Below are positions 9,275 to 17,658 of a stretch of 64,000 bases of DNA, one piece after another. A program made the position numbers and the translations under genes. Below the pieces are notes generated by a model that saw only the letters and a program-made list of their open reading frames with translations, made no database searches and was not told the DNA's origin. Position 1 is the first letter of the stretch. Every line of letters starts with the position of its first letter. The DNA lies in contig NZ_JAUSZJ010000002.1 in assembly GCF_030817475.1 (NCBI RefSeq), positions 5,284,626 to 5,348,625 on the forward strand, read 5' to 3'. This DNA comes from Streptomyces sp. V2I9 (GTDB taxonomy: Bacteria; Actinomycetota; Actinomycetes; Streptomycetales; Streptomycetaceae).

Positions 9275-10343
9275 CCGGGGGCGTCCGCGCGGCGCGTCCG
9301 ACCCGGACGCGTCCCTGCCGACCGGGACCAGGCCCACCCGGCCGCGCTCGCTGCCCACGCGGGCGGAGCGTCGCAAGCTGGCCCGGAAGGTCCGCCGCAA
9401 GCGCCGCAGGTCGGCGGTGAAGGAGATACCCGTCCTCGTCACCGTGGCGCTCCTGATCGCGCTCGTCCTGAAGACGTTCCTGGTCCAGGCGTTCGTCATC
9501 CCGTCCGGATCGATGGAGCAGACCATCCGGATCGGCGACCGGGTGCTGGTGGACAAGCTGACCCCGTGGTTCGGCTCGAAACCGCAGCGCGGCGACGTCG
9601 TGGTGTTCAAGGACCCCGGCGGCTGGCTGCGGCAGGAGAACGCGGGGGACAGGGACGACCCGCCGATCGGCGTCAAGCAGGTCACCGAGGCGCTGACCTT
9701 CGTCGGGCTGCTGCCCTCCGACGACGAACAGGACCTGATCAAGCGGGTCATCGCGGTCGGCGGCGACACGGTGAAGTGCTGCGGCGAGGACGGCCGGGTC
9801 ACCGTCAACGGCGTACCGCCGGCCGAGACGTACCTCCACCCCGACGACCGGCCGTCGACCATCCCCTTCGAGGTGAAGGTCCCCGAGGGCCGGCTGTTCG
9901 TGATGGGCGACCACCGGTCCGACTCGGCCGATTCCCGCTTCCACCTCGACGAACCCGACCGGGGCACGGTCTCCGAGCGGGAGGTCGTGGGGCGGGCCGT
10001 CGTGATCGCCTGGCCGTTCGGCCACTGGAGCACCCTGGAGGAGCGCGACGCCTTCTCCGCGATCCCCGGAGTGCGGGCATCGGAAGCGGCCGGTCCGGTC
10101 CCGTCGCATAGTGTGGCACCTCCGGATCGCGACGGAATGGTCCGGCTCCCGACCCCTGCGGAACTCCCGCTCGTTATGGGAGTGGTGGGCCTGCACCGGA
10201 TCGGGCGCGGGCAGTGGTACGTACTGAGGAGTGGATGTGGGGGATTTGGCGGTCGGCGCACGATCCGGACACGACGAACCCGAGGACCGGCCGGAGCGCG
10301 ACGAGTCTCCCGCGGGCGGGACGGCGGTCCCGCCGGAGGATGA
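9267..10343 (+). CDS. sipX: Type I signal peptidase, second of four (SipX type)
   Basis: Second signal peptidase, 358 residues if translated to the in-frame stop. A basic N-terminal tail (RKVRRKRRR) precedes the membrane anchor at about 53-72, then S82 in IPSGSMEQTI and the catalytic lysine in DLIKRVIAVGGD. MGDHRSDSADSR marks box E. After the catalytic domain the reading frame runs about 80 residues further through an ordinary segment (LPLVMGVVGLHRIG) and an Arg/Gly-rich tail. That tail overlaps the start of sipY by 107 nt, so the true C-terminus deserves checking. ATG overlaps the sipW stop. Confidence 0.9.
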   Translation: MGNRGRPRGASDPDASLPTGTRPTRPRSLPTRAERRKLARKVRRKRRRSAVKEIPVLVTVALLIALVLKTFLVQAFVIPSGSMEQTIRIGDRVLVDKLTPWFGSKPQRGDVVVFKDPGGWLRQENAGDRDDPPIGVKQVTEALTFVGLLPSDDEQDLIKRVIAVGGDTVKCCGEDGRVTVNGVPPAETYLHPDDRPSTIPFEVKVPEGRLFVMGDHRSDSADSRFHLDEPDRGTVSEREVVGRAVVIAWPFGHWSTLEERDAFSAIPGVRASEAAGPVPSHSVAPPDRDGMVRLPTPAELPLVMGVVGLHRIGRGQWYVLRSGCGGFGGRRTIRTRRTRGPAGARRVSRGRDGGPAGG

Positions 10344-11136
10344 CGGGGCGGCCCCGGGCGTCGGCAGGCCGCCCAAGAAGCAGAGGTCCTTCTGGGTGGA
10401 GCTGCCGCTGCTCGTCGGCATCGCGCTGGTGTTGGCGCTGCTGATCAAGACGTTCCTGGTCCAGGCGTTCTCGATTCCCTCGGACTCGATGCAGAACACG
10501 CTGCAGCGGGGCGACCGGGTGCTGGTGGACAAGCTGACCCCGTGGTTCGGCTCGGAGCCGGAGCGCGGCGAGGTCGTGGTCTTCCACGACCCAGGCGGCT
10601 GGCTGGAGGACACCGCGACCCCGGAGCCCAACGCGGTGCAGAAGTTCCTGAGCTTCATCGGCCTCATGCCGTCCTCCGAGGAGAAGGACCTGATCAAGCG
10701 GGTCGTCGCGGTCGGCGGCGATACCGTGGAGTGCAAGGAGAACGGGCCGGTGAAGGTCAACGGGAAGAGCCTGGACGAGAAGTCGTTCATCTTCCCGGGC
10801 AACACCCCCTGCAACGACAAGCCCTTCGGCCCGATCACGGTGCCGGACGGCCGGATCTTCGTCATGGGCGACCACCGGCAGAACTCCCTGGACTCGCGCT
10901 ACCACCAGGAGCTTCCGGGGCAGGGCACGGTCTCCAACGACGAGGTCGTCGGCCGCGCGGTCGTCGTCGCCTGGCCGGTGGGCCGCTGGGCCACCCTCCC
11001 GGTCCCCGACACCTTCGACCAGCCGGGTCTGAACGCGGCCGCCGTGATGGCCCCGGCGGCACTCGGTGTAGCCGGAGCGCTCCCCCTCGTGTTGTGGCGC
11101 CGCCGGAGGCTGACCGCCGGGCGTACCGCCGGGTAG
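10237..11136 (+). CDS. sipY: Type I signal peptidase, third of four (SipY type)
   Basis: Third signal peptidase, 299 residues. A ~50-residue acidic cytoplasmic N-terminus precedes the anchor (about 55-74). The catalytic serine is S84 in IPSDSMQNTL, and the lysine lies in DLIKRVVAVGGD. A second hydrophobic stretch near the C-terminus (AAAVMAPAALGVAGALPLVL) is followed by Arg residues, so this one probably spans the membrane twice. The GTG at 10237 is preferred to the GTG at 10231 because GAGGA at 10226-10230 then has a 6-nt spacer. It starts inside the sipX reading frame. Confidence 0.9.
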   Translation: MGDLAVGARSGHDEPEDRPERDESPAGGTAVPPEDDGAAPGVGRPPKKQRSFWVELPLLVGIALVLALLIKTFLVQAFSIPSDSMQNTLQRGDRVLVDKLTPWFGSEPERGEVVVFHDPGGWLEDTATPEPNAVQKFLSFIGLMPSSEEKDLIKRVVAVGGDTVECKENGPVKVNGKSLDEKSFIFPGNTPCNDKPFGPITVPDGRIFVMGDHRQNSLDSRYHQELPGQGTVSNDEVVGRAVVVAWPVGRWATLPVPDTFDQPGLNAAAVMAPAALGVAGALPLVLWRRRRLTAGRTAG

Positions 11137-11186
11137 GGTGCCGACTCGGATCAGCGATTGTCGATCTCCGACGGGGGAGCGCTGGG

Positions 11187-11945
11187 ATGAGCGGTACGCG
11201 TAGCGAGCAGGACGGCCGCGGCCGGTTCGGCGCCATGGTGTCGGGTCTGGCCGTGGCCGTCGGCTGTGTGCTCTTCCTCGGCGGTTTCGCCTGGGCGGCG
11301 GTGGTCTACCAGCCGTACACGATCCCGACCGACTCCATGGCCCCGACGGTGCAGCCGGGCGACCGGGTGCTCGCCGAACGGATCGACGGCGCCGAGGTCC
11401 GCCGCGGTGACGTGGTGGTCTTCACCGACGAGGTCTGGGGCGCCACACCGATGGTGAAGCGCGTCGTCGGCGTCGGCGGCGACAAGGTGGCCTGCTGTGA
11501 CAAGAGCGGCCGCCTCACCGTCGACGGCACCCCCGTCGACGAGCCGTACCTCGGCAGGGGCCCGGCCGCGACGGGCGGCAAGCAGGCTCCCGCCGCGCCG
11601 GAGGACTTCTCCGCCACCGTTCCGCGCGGCAAGATCTTCCTGCTCGGCGACGAGCGGGCCACCTCCCTGGACTCGCGGGTCCACCTCCAGGACCCCGGTC
11701 AGGGTTCCGTACCCCTGAGCGCGGTGCGGGCACGGGTGGACGCGGTGGCCTGGCCGATGGACGGCATGATCGACCGGCCCTCCTCGTTCGCCGCGCTGCC
11801 GGGCGGGGTGTCCGCCGCCGGGCCCCTGCCGCTCCAGCTGGGCGCGATCGTGGTGGGCGCGGTCCTGATCTTCTGCGGCGCGTTGTACGGGCCCGTGGCG
11901 GCGCGCCCGGGCCGTCGCAGGACGACCGCCGGCGGGGCCCGGTGA
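11187..11945 (+). CDS. sipZ: Type I signal peptidase, fourth of four (SipZ type)
   Basis: Fourth signal peptidase, 252 residues, more divergent than the others. Anchor at about 18-40, catalytic S50 in IPTDSMAPTV, lysine in MVKRVVGVGGDKV. Box E reads LGDERATSLDSR instead of the usual GDHR. A second hydrophobic segment near the C-terminus (LQLGAIVVGAVLIFCGAL) is present. The ATG at 11187 is preceded by GGGGGAG. It overlaps the Nudix gene by 4 nt. In S. lividans sipZ is described as the first gene of a separate operon, which agrees with the 50-bp gap before it here. Confidence 0.9.
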   Translation: MSGTRSEQDGRGRFGAMVSGLAVAVGCVLFLGGFAWAAVVYQPYTIPTDSMAPTVQPGDRVLAERIDGAEVRRGDVVVFTDEVWGATPMVKRVVGVGGDKVACCDKSGRLTVDGTPVDEPYLGRGPAATGGKQAPAAPEDFSATVPRGKIFLLGDERATSLDSRVHLQDPGQGSVPLSAVRARVDAVAWPMDGMIDRPSSFAALPGGVSAAGPLPLQLGAIVVGAVLIFCGALYGPVAARPGRRRTTAGGAR

Positions 11946-12436
11946 CCTCCGGGGCCGAGGCCCGCAAGGTCGCCCGCGTGGTCCTGCTGGACCCCGACGA
12001 CCGCGTCCTGCTGCTCCACGGCCACGAGCCGGACGATCCGGCCGACGCCTGGTGGTTCACCCCGGGCGGCGGCCTGGAGGGCGACGAGAGCCGTGAACAG
12101 GCGGCCCGCCGTGAACTGGCCGAGGAGACCGGCATCACGGACATCGAGCTGGGTCCACCGCTCTGGACCCGGATCTGTTCCTTCCCCTTCGACGGGCGGC
12201 GCTGGAACCAGGACGAGTGGTACTACCTGGCCCGTACGACGCATACCGACACGGCCCCGCTGGGCCTCACCGACCTGGAGCGGCGCAGTATCGCCGGCCT
12301 CAGGTGGTGGACCTCCGCCGAACTGCTCTCGACGCGTGAGACGGTGTACCCGACCAGACTCGCCGAGCTGCTGCGCACGCTCCTCGACGAGGGTCCCCCG
12401 CGCGATCCGCTGGTTCTGGCCCCCGAAATCGTCTAA
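11942..12436 (+). CDS. Nudix hydrolase
   Basis: A 164-residue Nudix pyrophosphohydrolase. The Nudix box is complete: G-x5-E-x7-REL-x-EE-x-G is seen in GGLEGDESREQAARRELAEE followed by TGI, residues about 43-65, giving the metal site. Substrate is not predictable; family members hydrolyse nucleoside diphosphates linked to another moiety, including damaged dNTPs. The GTG start overlaps the sipZ stop (GTGA), suggesting coupling within the sipZ unit. Confidence 0.9.
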   Translation: MTSGAEARKVARVVLLDPDDRVLLLHGHEPDDPADAWWFTPGGGLEGDESREQAARRELAEETGITDIELGPPLWTRICSFPFDGRRWNQDEWYYLARTTHTDTAPLGLTDLERRSIAGLRWWTSAELLSTRETVYPTRLAELLRTLLDEGPPRDPLVLAPEIV

Positions 12437-12500
12437 TCGTTCGGGGACGCCCGAGGCTGACGCACAATGGGGGCACGCACGGCTGAAGGGGAAACATGCC

Positions 12501-12809
12501 ATGAGCGCCGAGGACCTCGAGAAGTACGAGACCGAGATGGAGCTGAAGCTCTACCGGGAGTACCGCGATGTCGTCGGTCTGTTCAAATATGTGATCGAGA
12601 CCGAACGGCGCTTCTACCTCACCAACGACTACGAGATGCAGGTGCACTCCGTCCAGGGTGAGGTCTTCTTCGAGGTGTCCATGGCGGACGCCTGGGTCTG
12701 GGACATGTACCGACCCGCGAGGTTCGTCAAGCAGGTCCGCGTGCTGACCTTCAAGGACGTCAACATCGAAGAGCTCAACAAGAGCGATCTGGAACTTCCG
12801 GGAGGCTGA
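12501..12809 (+). CDS. DUF2469 family protein
   Basis: A 102-residue actinobacterial protein of unknown function, matching the DUF2469 family: starts [18 protein letters not shown], contains the conserved [13 protein letters not shown] and [19 protein letters not shown]-like segments and a basic strand before the end. No signal peptide, membrane segment or catalytic motif is apparent. It sits between the signal peptidase/Nudix unit and yraN, its usual location in actinomycetes, and a hairpin follows. Confidence 0.93.
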   Translation: MSAEDLEKYETEMELKLYREYRDVVGLFKYVIETERRFYLTNDYEMQVHSVQGEVFFEVSMADAWVWDMYRPARFVKQVRVLTFKDVNIEELNKSDLELPGG

Positions 12810-12874
12810 CCCCACGCGGTCCCCGGCCGGCCACCGTGGCCGAGCGGGCCGCCGATACGAGCGTTGCAGTGGAG

Positions 12875-12902
12875 ACCCGGTCACCCGTGAGGGTGGCCGG
12901 GT
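12875..12902 (+). terminator. Hairpin with T run after DUF2469 gene
   Basis: Stem ACCCGG-t-CACCC / GGGTG-g-CCGGGT around a GTGA loop, followed directly by TTTT. One of the few canonical intrinsic terminators in the window; it separates the signal-peptidase block from yraN. Confidence 0.8.
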
Positions 12903-12984
12903 TTTCCCCATCCGCCGGGTTGTCCACCAAGATCCACATCTTTCTGCGGGCCGGGTCACAGTCGGTGCCGGAGGTGGTGCCGAT

Positions 12985-13344
12985 ATGAACGCACGGGGGG
13001 CACTCGGGCGGTACGGCGAGGATCTGGCGGCGCGGCTGCTGGCCGGAGCCGGAATGACGGTGGTCGAGCGCAACTGGCGCTGTCGTGCCGGAGAGATCGA
13101 CATCGTGGCCAGGGACGGCGACGCCCTGGTCTTCTGCGAGGTGAAGACCCGCCGGTCGGGCGGGTTCGAACACCCCATGGCGGCGGTCGGCCCGGCCAAG
13201 GCGGACCGGCTGCGCCGACTGGCCGAGATCTGGCTCGACCAGCACGAGGGGCCGCCGCCCGGAGGGGCCCGCATCGACCTGATCGGAGTGATCGTGCCCC
13301 GGCACGGAGCACCGGTCACGGAGCACGCGCGGGGGGTGTCCTGA
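12985..13344 (+). CDS. yraN: YraN/UPF0102 nuclease-fold protein
   Basis: A 119-residue protein of the UPF0102 family with a Holliday-junction-resolvase-like fold. Conserved features: [12 protein letters not shown] at residues 9-20, then the restriction-endonuclease-like core [13 protein letters not shown] and FCEVKTRR, giving the E-x-D...E-x-K pattern at residues about 37-55. Activity has not been firmly established for the family. It overlaps yifB by one base and precedes dprA, so these probably form one operon linked to DNA uptake or recombination. Confidence 0.92.
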   Translation: MNARGALGRYGEDLAARLLAGAGMTVVERNWRCRAGEIDIVARDGDALVFCEVKTRRSGGFEHPMAAVGPAKADRLRRLAEIWLDQHEGPPPGGARIDLIGVIVPRHGAPVTEHARGVS

Positions 13345-14957
13345 TGGGCTTCGCTCGTGCGTGTTCCGTGGCGCTGGTCGGCGTCGAGGGGGTGGTGGTG
13401 GAGGTCCAGGCGGACCTGGAACCGGGTGTGGCGGCCTTCACCCTGGTGGGCCTGCCGGACAAGAGCCTGGTCGAGAGCAGGGACCGGGTCCGGGCCGCCG
13501 TGGTCAATTCCGGGGCCGAGTGGCCGCAGAAGAAGCTCACGGTCGGGCTCTCCCCGGCCTCCGTGCCGAAGAGCGGGTCGGGGTTCGACCTCGCCGTCGC
13601 GTGCGCCGCGCTCGGGGCGGCGGGGCGGGTCGATCCCGCTGTGATCGCCGATGTGGTGATGATCGGCGAACTGGGCCTGGACGGCCGGGTCCGTCCGGTG
13701 CGGGGTGTGCTGCCCGCCGTCCTGGCCGCCGCCGAGGCAGGGTACGAGCAGGTCGTCGTCCCCGAGCAGTCGGCCGGGGAGGCGGCGCTGGTGCCGGGCG
13801 TCTCGGTCCTCGGGGTCCGCAGCCTGCGCCAGCTCATCGCCGTCCTGTGCGACGAACCGGTGCCCGACGAGGCCGCGGACGCCCAGGGGCGCCCCGACAC
13901 CCTCTCGGCCGGGCTGATGCTCCCCGGTACGGGAGTGGGGACCGGACTCGCCGTGGGGGGTGACGGGCACCGACCGGACCTGGCGGACGTCGCGGGCCAG
14001 CCACGGCCGCGGCAGGCGCTGGAGGTGGCGGCGGCCGGCGGACACCATCTGCTGTTCACGGGCCCGCCGGGCGCGGGCAAGACCATGCTGGCCGAGCGGC
14101 TGTCGGCGGTCCTGCCGCCGCTGACCCGGCAGGAGTCCCTCGAAGTGACGGCGGTCCACTCGGTGGCGGGCATCCTCCACCCTGGTGAACCGCTCGTCTC
14201 CCGCGCGCCCTACTGCGCCCCGCACCACTCGGCGACCATGCAGTCCCTGATCGGCGGGGGCAACGGGATCCCGAGACCCGGAGCGGTGTCCCTGGCCCAC
14301 CGGGGAGTGCTCTTTCTCGACGAGGCCCCGGAGTTCTCGGGGAAGGCGCTGGACGCGTTGCGCCAGCCCCTGGAGTCCGGGCACGTGGTGGTCGCACGGG
14401 CGGCGGGCGTGGTGCGTCTTCCCGCCCGCTTCCTGATGGTCCTGGCCGCCAATCCGTGTCCCTGCGGCCGGCACACCCTCACCGGGGCGGGCTGCGAGTG
14501 CCCGCCCTCGGTGGTCCGCCGCTATCAGGCCCGTCTGTCCGGGCCGTTGCTGGACCGGGTGGACCTGCGCGTCGAGGTGGAGCCGGTGGGCCGCGCCGAC
14601 CTCCTGGGGCAGGGCGGCCGGGGCGAGCCGACGGCCGTCGTCGCCGCACGGGTGCGGGAGGCCAGGGCGCGGGCGGCCGAGCGGCTGGCCGGCACCCCGT
14701 GGACCACCAACAGCGAGGTGCCCGGCCACGAACTGCGTACCCGGCTGCCGGCGGCTCCGGGGGCACTGGCGGCGGCGGAGCGCGACCTGGAGCGCGGAGC
14801 TCTGACGGCCCGTGGCCTGGACCGGGTGCTGCGGGTCGCGTGGACCGTGGCGGACCTGCGCGGCGCGGACCGCCCGGCCGCCTGCGATGTGGCGGTCGCC
14901 CTGGAACTGCGGACGGGCGTCCAGCGCGGGGTGCCGGTGGCGGCGGGGCAGCGGTGA
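13344..14957 (+). CDS. yifB: YifB/ComM family Mg-chelatase-like AAA+ ATPase
   Basis: A 537-residue AAA+ ATPase. The N-terminal ChlI-like domain (residues 1-170) has the GLPD segment typical of the family; Walker A GPPGAGKT is near residue 238, Walker B LLFLDEAPEF near 323, and a C-terminal Mg-chelatase domain with the NPCPCG motif near 373 follows. ComM in Haemophilus and Vibrio is a hexameric helicase that aids branch migration during natural transformation; the role in streptomycetes is unknown. It overlaps yraN and dprA by 1 and 4 nt. Confidence 0.93.
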   Translation: MGFARACSVALVGVEGVVVEVQADLEPGVAAFTLVGLPDKSLVESRDRVRAAVVNSGAEWPQKKLTVGLSPASVPKSGSGFDLAVACAALGAAGRVDPAVIADVVMIGELGLDGRVRPVRGVLPAVLAAAEAGYEQVVVPEQSAGEAALVPGVSVLGVRSLRQLIAVLCDEPVPDEAADAQGRPDTLSAGLMLPGTGVGTGLAVGGDGHRPDLADVAGQPRPRQALEVAAAGGHHLLFTGPPGAGKTMLAERLSAVLPPLTRQESLEVTAVHSVAGILHPGEPLVSRAPYCAPHHSATMQSLIGGGNGIPRPGAVSLAHRGVLFLDEAPEFSGKALDALRQPLESGHVVVARAAGVVRLPARFLMVLAANPCPCGRHTLTGAGCECPPSVVRRYQARLSGPLLDRVDLRVEVEPVGRADLLGQGGRGEPTAVVAARVREARARAAERLAGTPWTTNSEVPGHELRTRLPAAPGALAAAERDLERGALTARGLDRVLRVAWTVADLRGADRPAACDVAVALELRTGVQRGVPVAAGQR

Positions 14958-16477
14958 GCGCCGGGGGGTCGGGGGAGCGCGGGCGGGCGGAGGTGCGGTG
15001 GACCGCCACCGGCTCCGCGCCGGGGGCGGACCGGGAGGAGGAGGGCGGGCACGACACGCAGGAGGACGGCGGGCCGGGCCTGGACCTGCGGCATGACCGG
15101 TGCCAGGACCCGCGCGGGCCGGGGGAGGGCTACGGCGAACCGGGGCGGGACGGCTGCGGGAAGGGCGGCCGCGAACCGCTCCGGGGCGGCGACGGGGGGC
15201 CGGGCCCGGACGGTGACAGGGGCGGTGTCGGCGAGCGGGGCCGGAAGGGCTGCCGCGAACCGGTCCGTGCCGGTTCCGGTGACCGGGGCCGGGACCCGGA
15301 TCGGGGCGCGGACGGGCACCCGGAGGGGGAGCCCGCGCGGTCGGCCAGGGCCGCGTTGACGCGGGTGCTGGAGCCGGGGGACGAGCGGGCCGGGCGGTGG
15401 CTCCGGCAGGTCGGCCCGGACGAGTTGCTGCGGCGGTTCACGGTCGAGGACGGTTCCGCCGAGAAGCTGCTGGGGATGACCGCCGCCCGGCTCGGGGGAT
15501 ACCGGCTGCGTGCGGCCGGCGCGGACCCGGAGCGGGACCTGGCCGCGATCGCGGCGGCCGGCGGGCGCTTCGTCTGCCCGGGGGACCGGGAGTGGCCGAG
15601 CCAGCTGGACGACCTGGGCGACGCCCGCCCCGTCGGGCTCTGGGTACGGGGCCTGCCCGACCTGCGGCTCTGGTCCCTGCGCTCGGTCGCGGTGGTCGGC
15701 GCGAGAGCCTGCACGCCGTACGGGGCGCACATGGCGGCGACCCTCGGGTCCGGACTCGCCGAGCGCGGCTGGGTGGTGGTGTCGGGGGCGGCGTTCGGGG
15801 TGGACGGGGCCGCCCACCGGGGCGCGCTGGCAGCGGGTGGAGCGACGACCGCGGTGCTGGCCTGCGGAGTCGACGTCCCCTACCCGCGCGGGCACGCCGA
15901 GTTGCTCGGGAGGATGGCTCAACAGGGCCTCGTCGTCGCCGAGTTGCCGCCTTCGGCGCACCCCACCCGTAGCCGGTTCATCCTGCGCAACCGCGTCATC
16001 GCCGCGTTGACCAGAGGAACGGTCGTGGTCGAAGCGGCCCTCCGCAGCGGTTCGCTGGCCACCGCCCGCCACGCGCAACGGCTCGGCCGCTTCGCCATGG
16101 GAGTGCCCGGCCCGGCCACCAGCGGGCTCTCGGCGGGGGTTCACGAACTCCTGCGCGGCGAGGGCGTGCTCGTGACCGGCGCGGACGAAGTCGTCGAACT
16201 GGTGGGGGACATCGGCGACCTCGCGCCGGCCCGCCGGGGGCCGGTGCTGCCCAGGGACCTCCTGGACGCGGCCGCCGCGAGAGTCCTCGACGCACTCCCC
16301 TGCCACGGGGTCGCCCACCCCCGTGACCTCGCCCGCACGGCGGGGACGTCCACCGACGAAGCCCTCGGTCGACTGTACGAACTTCACTCACTGGGGTTCG
16401 TCGAACGGGAAGGCGACGGCTGGCGGTTGACGCCCCCTTCCGTAGGCAACGACGACGCGCGGCGGGGCGGTACTTGA
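14954..16477 (+). CDS. dprA: DNA-processing protein DprA with long low-complexity N-terminus
   Basis: A 507-residue DprA/Smf protein. The Rossmann-like core lies at about residues 240-450: VAVVGARACTPYG, VVSGAAFGVDGAAHRGAL, VLACGVDVPYPRGH, RFILRNRVIAALT and VVVEAALRSGS. A C-terminal winged-helix segment follows. DprA loads RecA on single-stranded DNA during transformation in other bacteria. The first ~130 residues are an imperfectly repeated Gly/Arg/Asp/Pro-rich stretch absent from ordinary DprA (about 290-390 residues). The GTG at 14954 overlapping the yifB stop was taken as the start; a later start within or after the low-complexity stretch is possible. Confidence 0.85.
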   Translation: MSAGGSGERGRAEVRWTATGSAPGADREEEGGHDTQEDGGPGLDLRHDRCQDPRGPGEGYGEPGRDGCGKGGREPLRGGDGGPGPDGDRGGVGERGRKGCREPVRAGSGDRGRDPDRGADGHPEGEPARSARAALTRVLEPGDERAGRWLRQVGPDELLRRFTVEDGSAEKLLGMTAARLGGYRLRAAGADPERDLAAIAAAGGRFVCPGDREWPSQLDDLGDARPVGLWVRGLPDLRLWSLRSVAVVGARACTPYGAHMAATLGSGLAERGWVVVSGAAFGVDGAAHRGALAAGGATTAVLACGVDVPYPRGHAELLGRMAQQGLVVAELPPSAHPTRSRFILRNRVIAALTRGTVVVEAALRSGSLATARHAQRLGRFAMGVPGPATSGLSAGVHELLRGEGVLVTGADEVVELVGDIGDLAPARRGPVLPRDLLDAAAARVLDALPCHGVAHPRDLARTAGTSTDEALGRLYELHSLGFVEREGDGWRLTPPSVGNDDARRGGT

Positions 16478-16529
16478 CCTGGAGCATTCGGGTGAAAAGG
16501 TAAGGCCGATGACCTCGCACGATCGATCG

Positions 16530-16541
16530 GTGACCTGTCAC
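16530..16541. promoter_or_regulatory. Possible BldD-like operator upstream of whiG
   Basis: GTGAC-CT-GTCAC forms an inverted repeat in the 254-bp region before whiG, beside a CGATCGATCG palindrome. BldD is known to bind upstream of whiG in S. coelicolor and recognises GTGAC/GTCAC-type half-sites, so this is a candidate. The rest of 16478-16731 shows no gene. Confidence 0.35.
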
Positions 16542-16731
16542 GGGGCCGCGACCACGGCTACGGCCGCGGCCCCCGGCGGGCCCGGACGGCGGGACGGGCG
16601 ACGCGCCGTCACACGCCAGGGATCTCCCGTCCTGCGCGGACCGCGACGTCGTAGTCACGCTACGCTCACAAGGACTACGCCCCAGACACAAGTCCCCCAG
16701 CACTTCACGGCAGAACGGCTCAAGGCACCAC

Positions 16732-17568
16732 ATGCCCCAGCACACCTCCGGGTCTGACCGCGCGGCAGCACCACCGCTTGCGCGTGGCACTGTGCGCCCT
16801 CCCGCCCCCTCCTCCCTCGACGAGTTGTGGCGTTCCTACAAGGCCACCGGTGACGAGCGGCTGCGGGAGCAGCTGATCCTGCACTACTCGCCGCTCGTCA
16901 AGTACGTCGCGGGCCGGGTGAGCGTGGGGCTGCCGTCCAACGTCGAGCAGGCCGACTTCGTCTCGTCCGGGGTCTTCGGACTGATCGACGCCATCGAGAA
17001 GTTCGACCTCGAACGGGCCATCAAATTCGAGACGTACGCGATCACCAGGATCCGCGGCGCGATGATCGACGAACTCCGCGCCCTGGACTGGATCCCGCGG
17101 TCCGTCCGGCAGAAGGCACGCAACGTGGAGCGCGCGTACGCCACGCTGGAGGCGCGATTCCGGCGCACGCCGTCGGAGGCCGAGGTCGCAGCGGAGATGG
17201 GCATCTCGCTGGAGGAACTGCACGCGGTCTTCAGCCAGTTGTCGCTGGCGAACGTGGTGGCCCTGGAGGAGCTGCTGCACGTCGGCGGAGAGGGCGGCGA
17301 CCGGCTGAGTCTGATGGACACGCTGGAGGACACCGCCGCGGACAATCCGGTGGAGGTCGCCGAGGACCGCGAGCTTCGAAGACTTCTGGCACGGGCGATC
17401 AACACCCTCCCCGACCGCGAGAAGACCGTCGTGACCCTCTACTACTACGAGGGTCTGACCCTCGCGGAGATCGGCAACGTCCTCGGCGTGACCGAGAGCC
17501 GGGTCAGCCAGATCCACACCAAGTCCGTGCTCCAGCTCCGGGCGAAGCTGGCGGACGCGGGCCGCTGA
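16732..17568 (+). CDS. whiG: Sporulation sigma factor WhiG
   Basis: RNA polymerase sigma factor of the sigma-28/FliA type that commits aerial hyphae to sporulation in Streptomyces. The 278 residues include region 2 ([52 protein letters not shown]), region 3 ([19 protein letters not shown]) and region 4 with the helix-turn-helix ([23 protein letters not shown]), all matching WhiG. Known targets in the genus are whiH and whiI. It lies 254 bp after dprA with a probable own promoter region, and a TetR gene follows 132 bp later. Confidence 0.96.
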   Translation: MPQHTSGSDRAAAPPLARGTVRPPAPSSLDELWRSYKATGDERLREQLILHYSPLVKYVAGRVSVGLPSNVEQADFVSSGVFGLIDAIEKFDLERAIKFETYAITRIRGAMIDELRALDWIPRSVRQKARNVERAYATLEARFRRTPSEAEVAAEMGISLEELHAVFSQLSLANVVALEELLHVGGEGGDRLSLMDTLEDTAADNPVEVAEDRELRRLLARAINTLPDREKTVVTLYYYEGLTLAEIGNVLGVTESRVSQIHTKSVLQLRAKLADAGR

Positions 17569-17614
17569 CGCCCCGGCCGACCGCGCCCCGTCCCCGCCGT
17601 CGTTCCGGCGGTGT

Positions 17615-17658
17615 CCGCCGATCGGGATCCGCGGTCCCTCCGGCCGTCCGATCGGCGG
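17615..17658. repeat. 11-bp inverted repeat between whiG and TetR gene
   Basis: CCGCCGATCGG (17615-17625) and CCGATCGGCGG (17648-17658) form a perfect 11-bp inverted repeat with 22 nt between. It may be a whiG terminator or an operator for the TetR gene that begins 42 bp later; a TAGAGT -10-like hexamer at 17689-17694 lies only 6 nt before that gene's GTG. Confidence 0.5.

Noticed and set aside
6812-10261. A 1149-codon open frame on the minus strand across rimM to sipY
   Set aside because: It is opposite seven well-supported genes, with composition of a shadow frame and no recognisable domain.
13160-13176. A GGGTTCGAAC stretch resembling a tRNA T-loop
   Set aside because: It lies inside yraN and no cloverleaf can be drawn around it.
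12300-14729. An 809-codon minus-strand frame over yraN and yifB
   Set aside because: It mirrors the coding strand of yifB and shows no protein family; high GC removes stops by chance.
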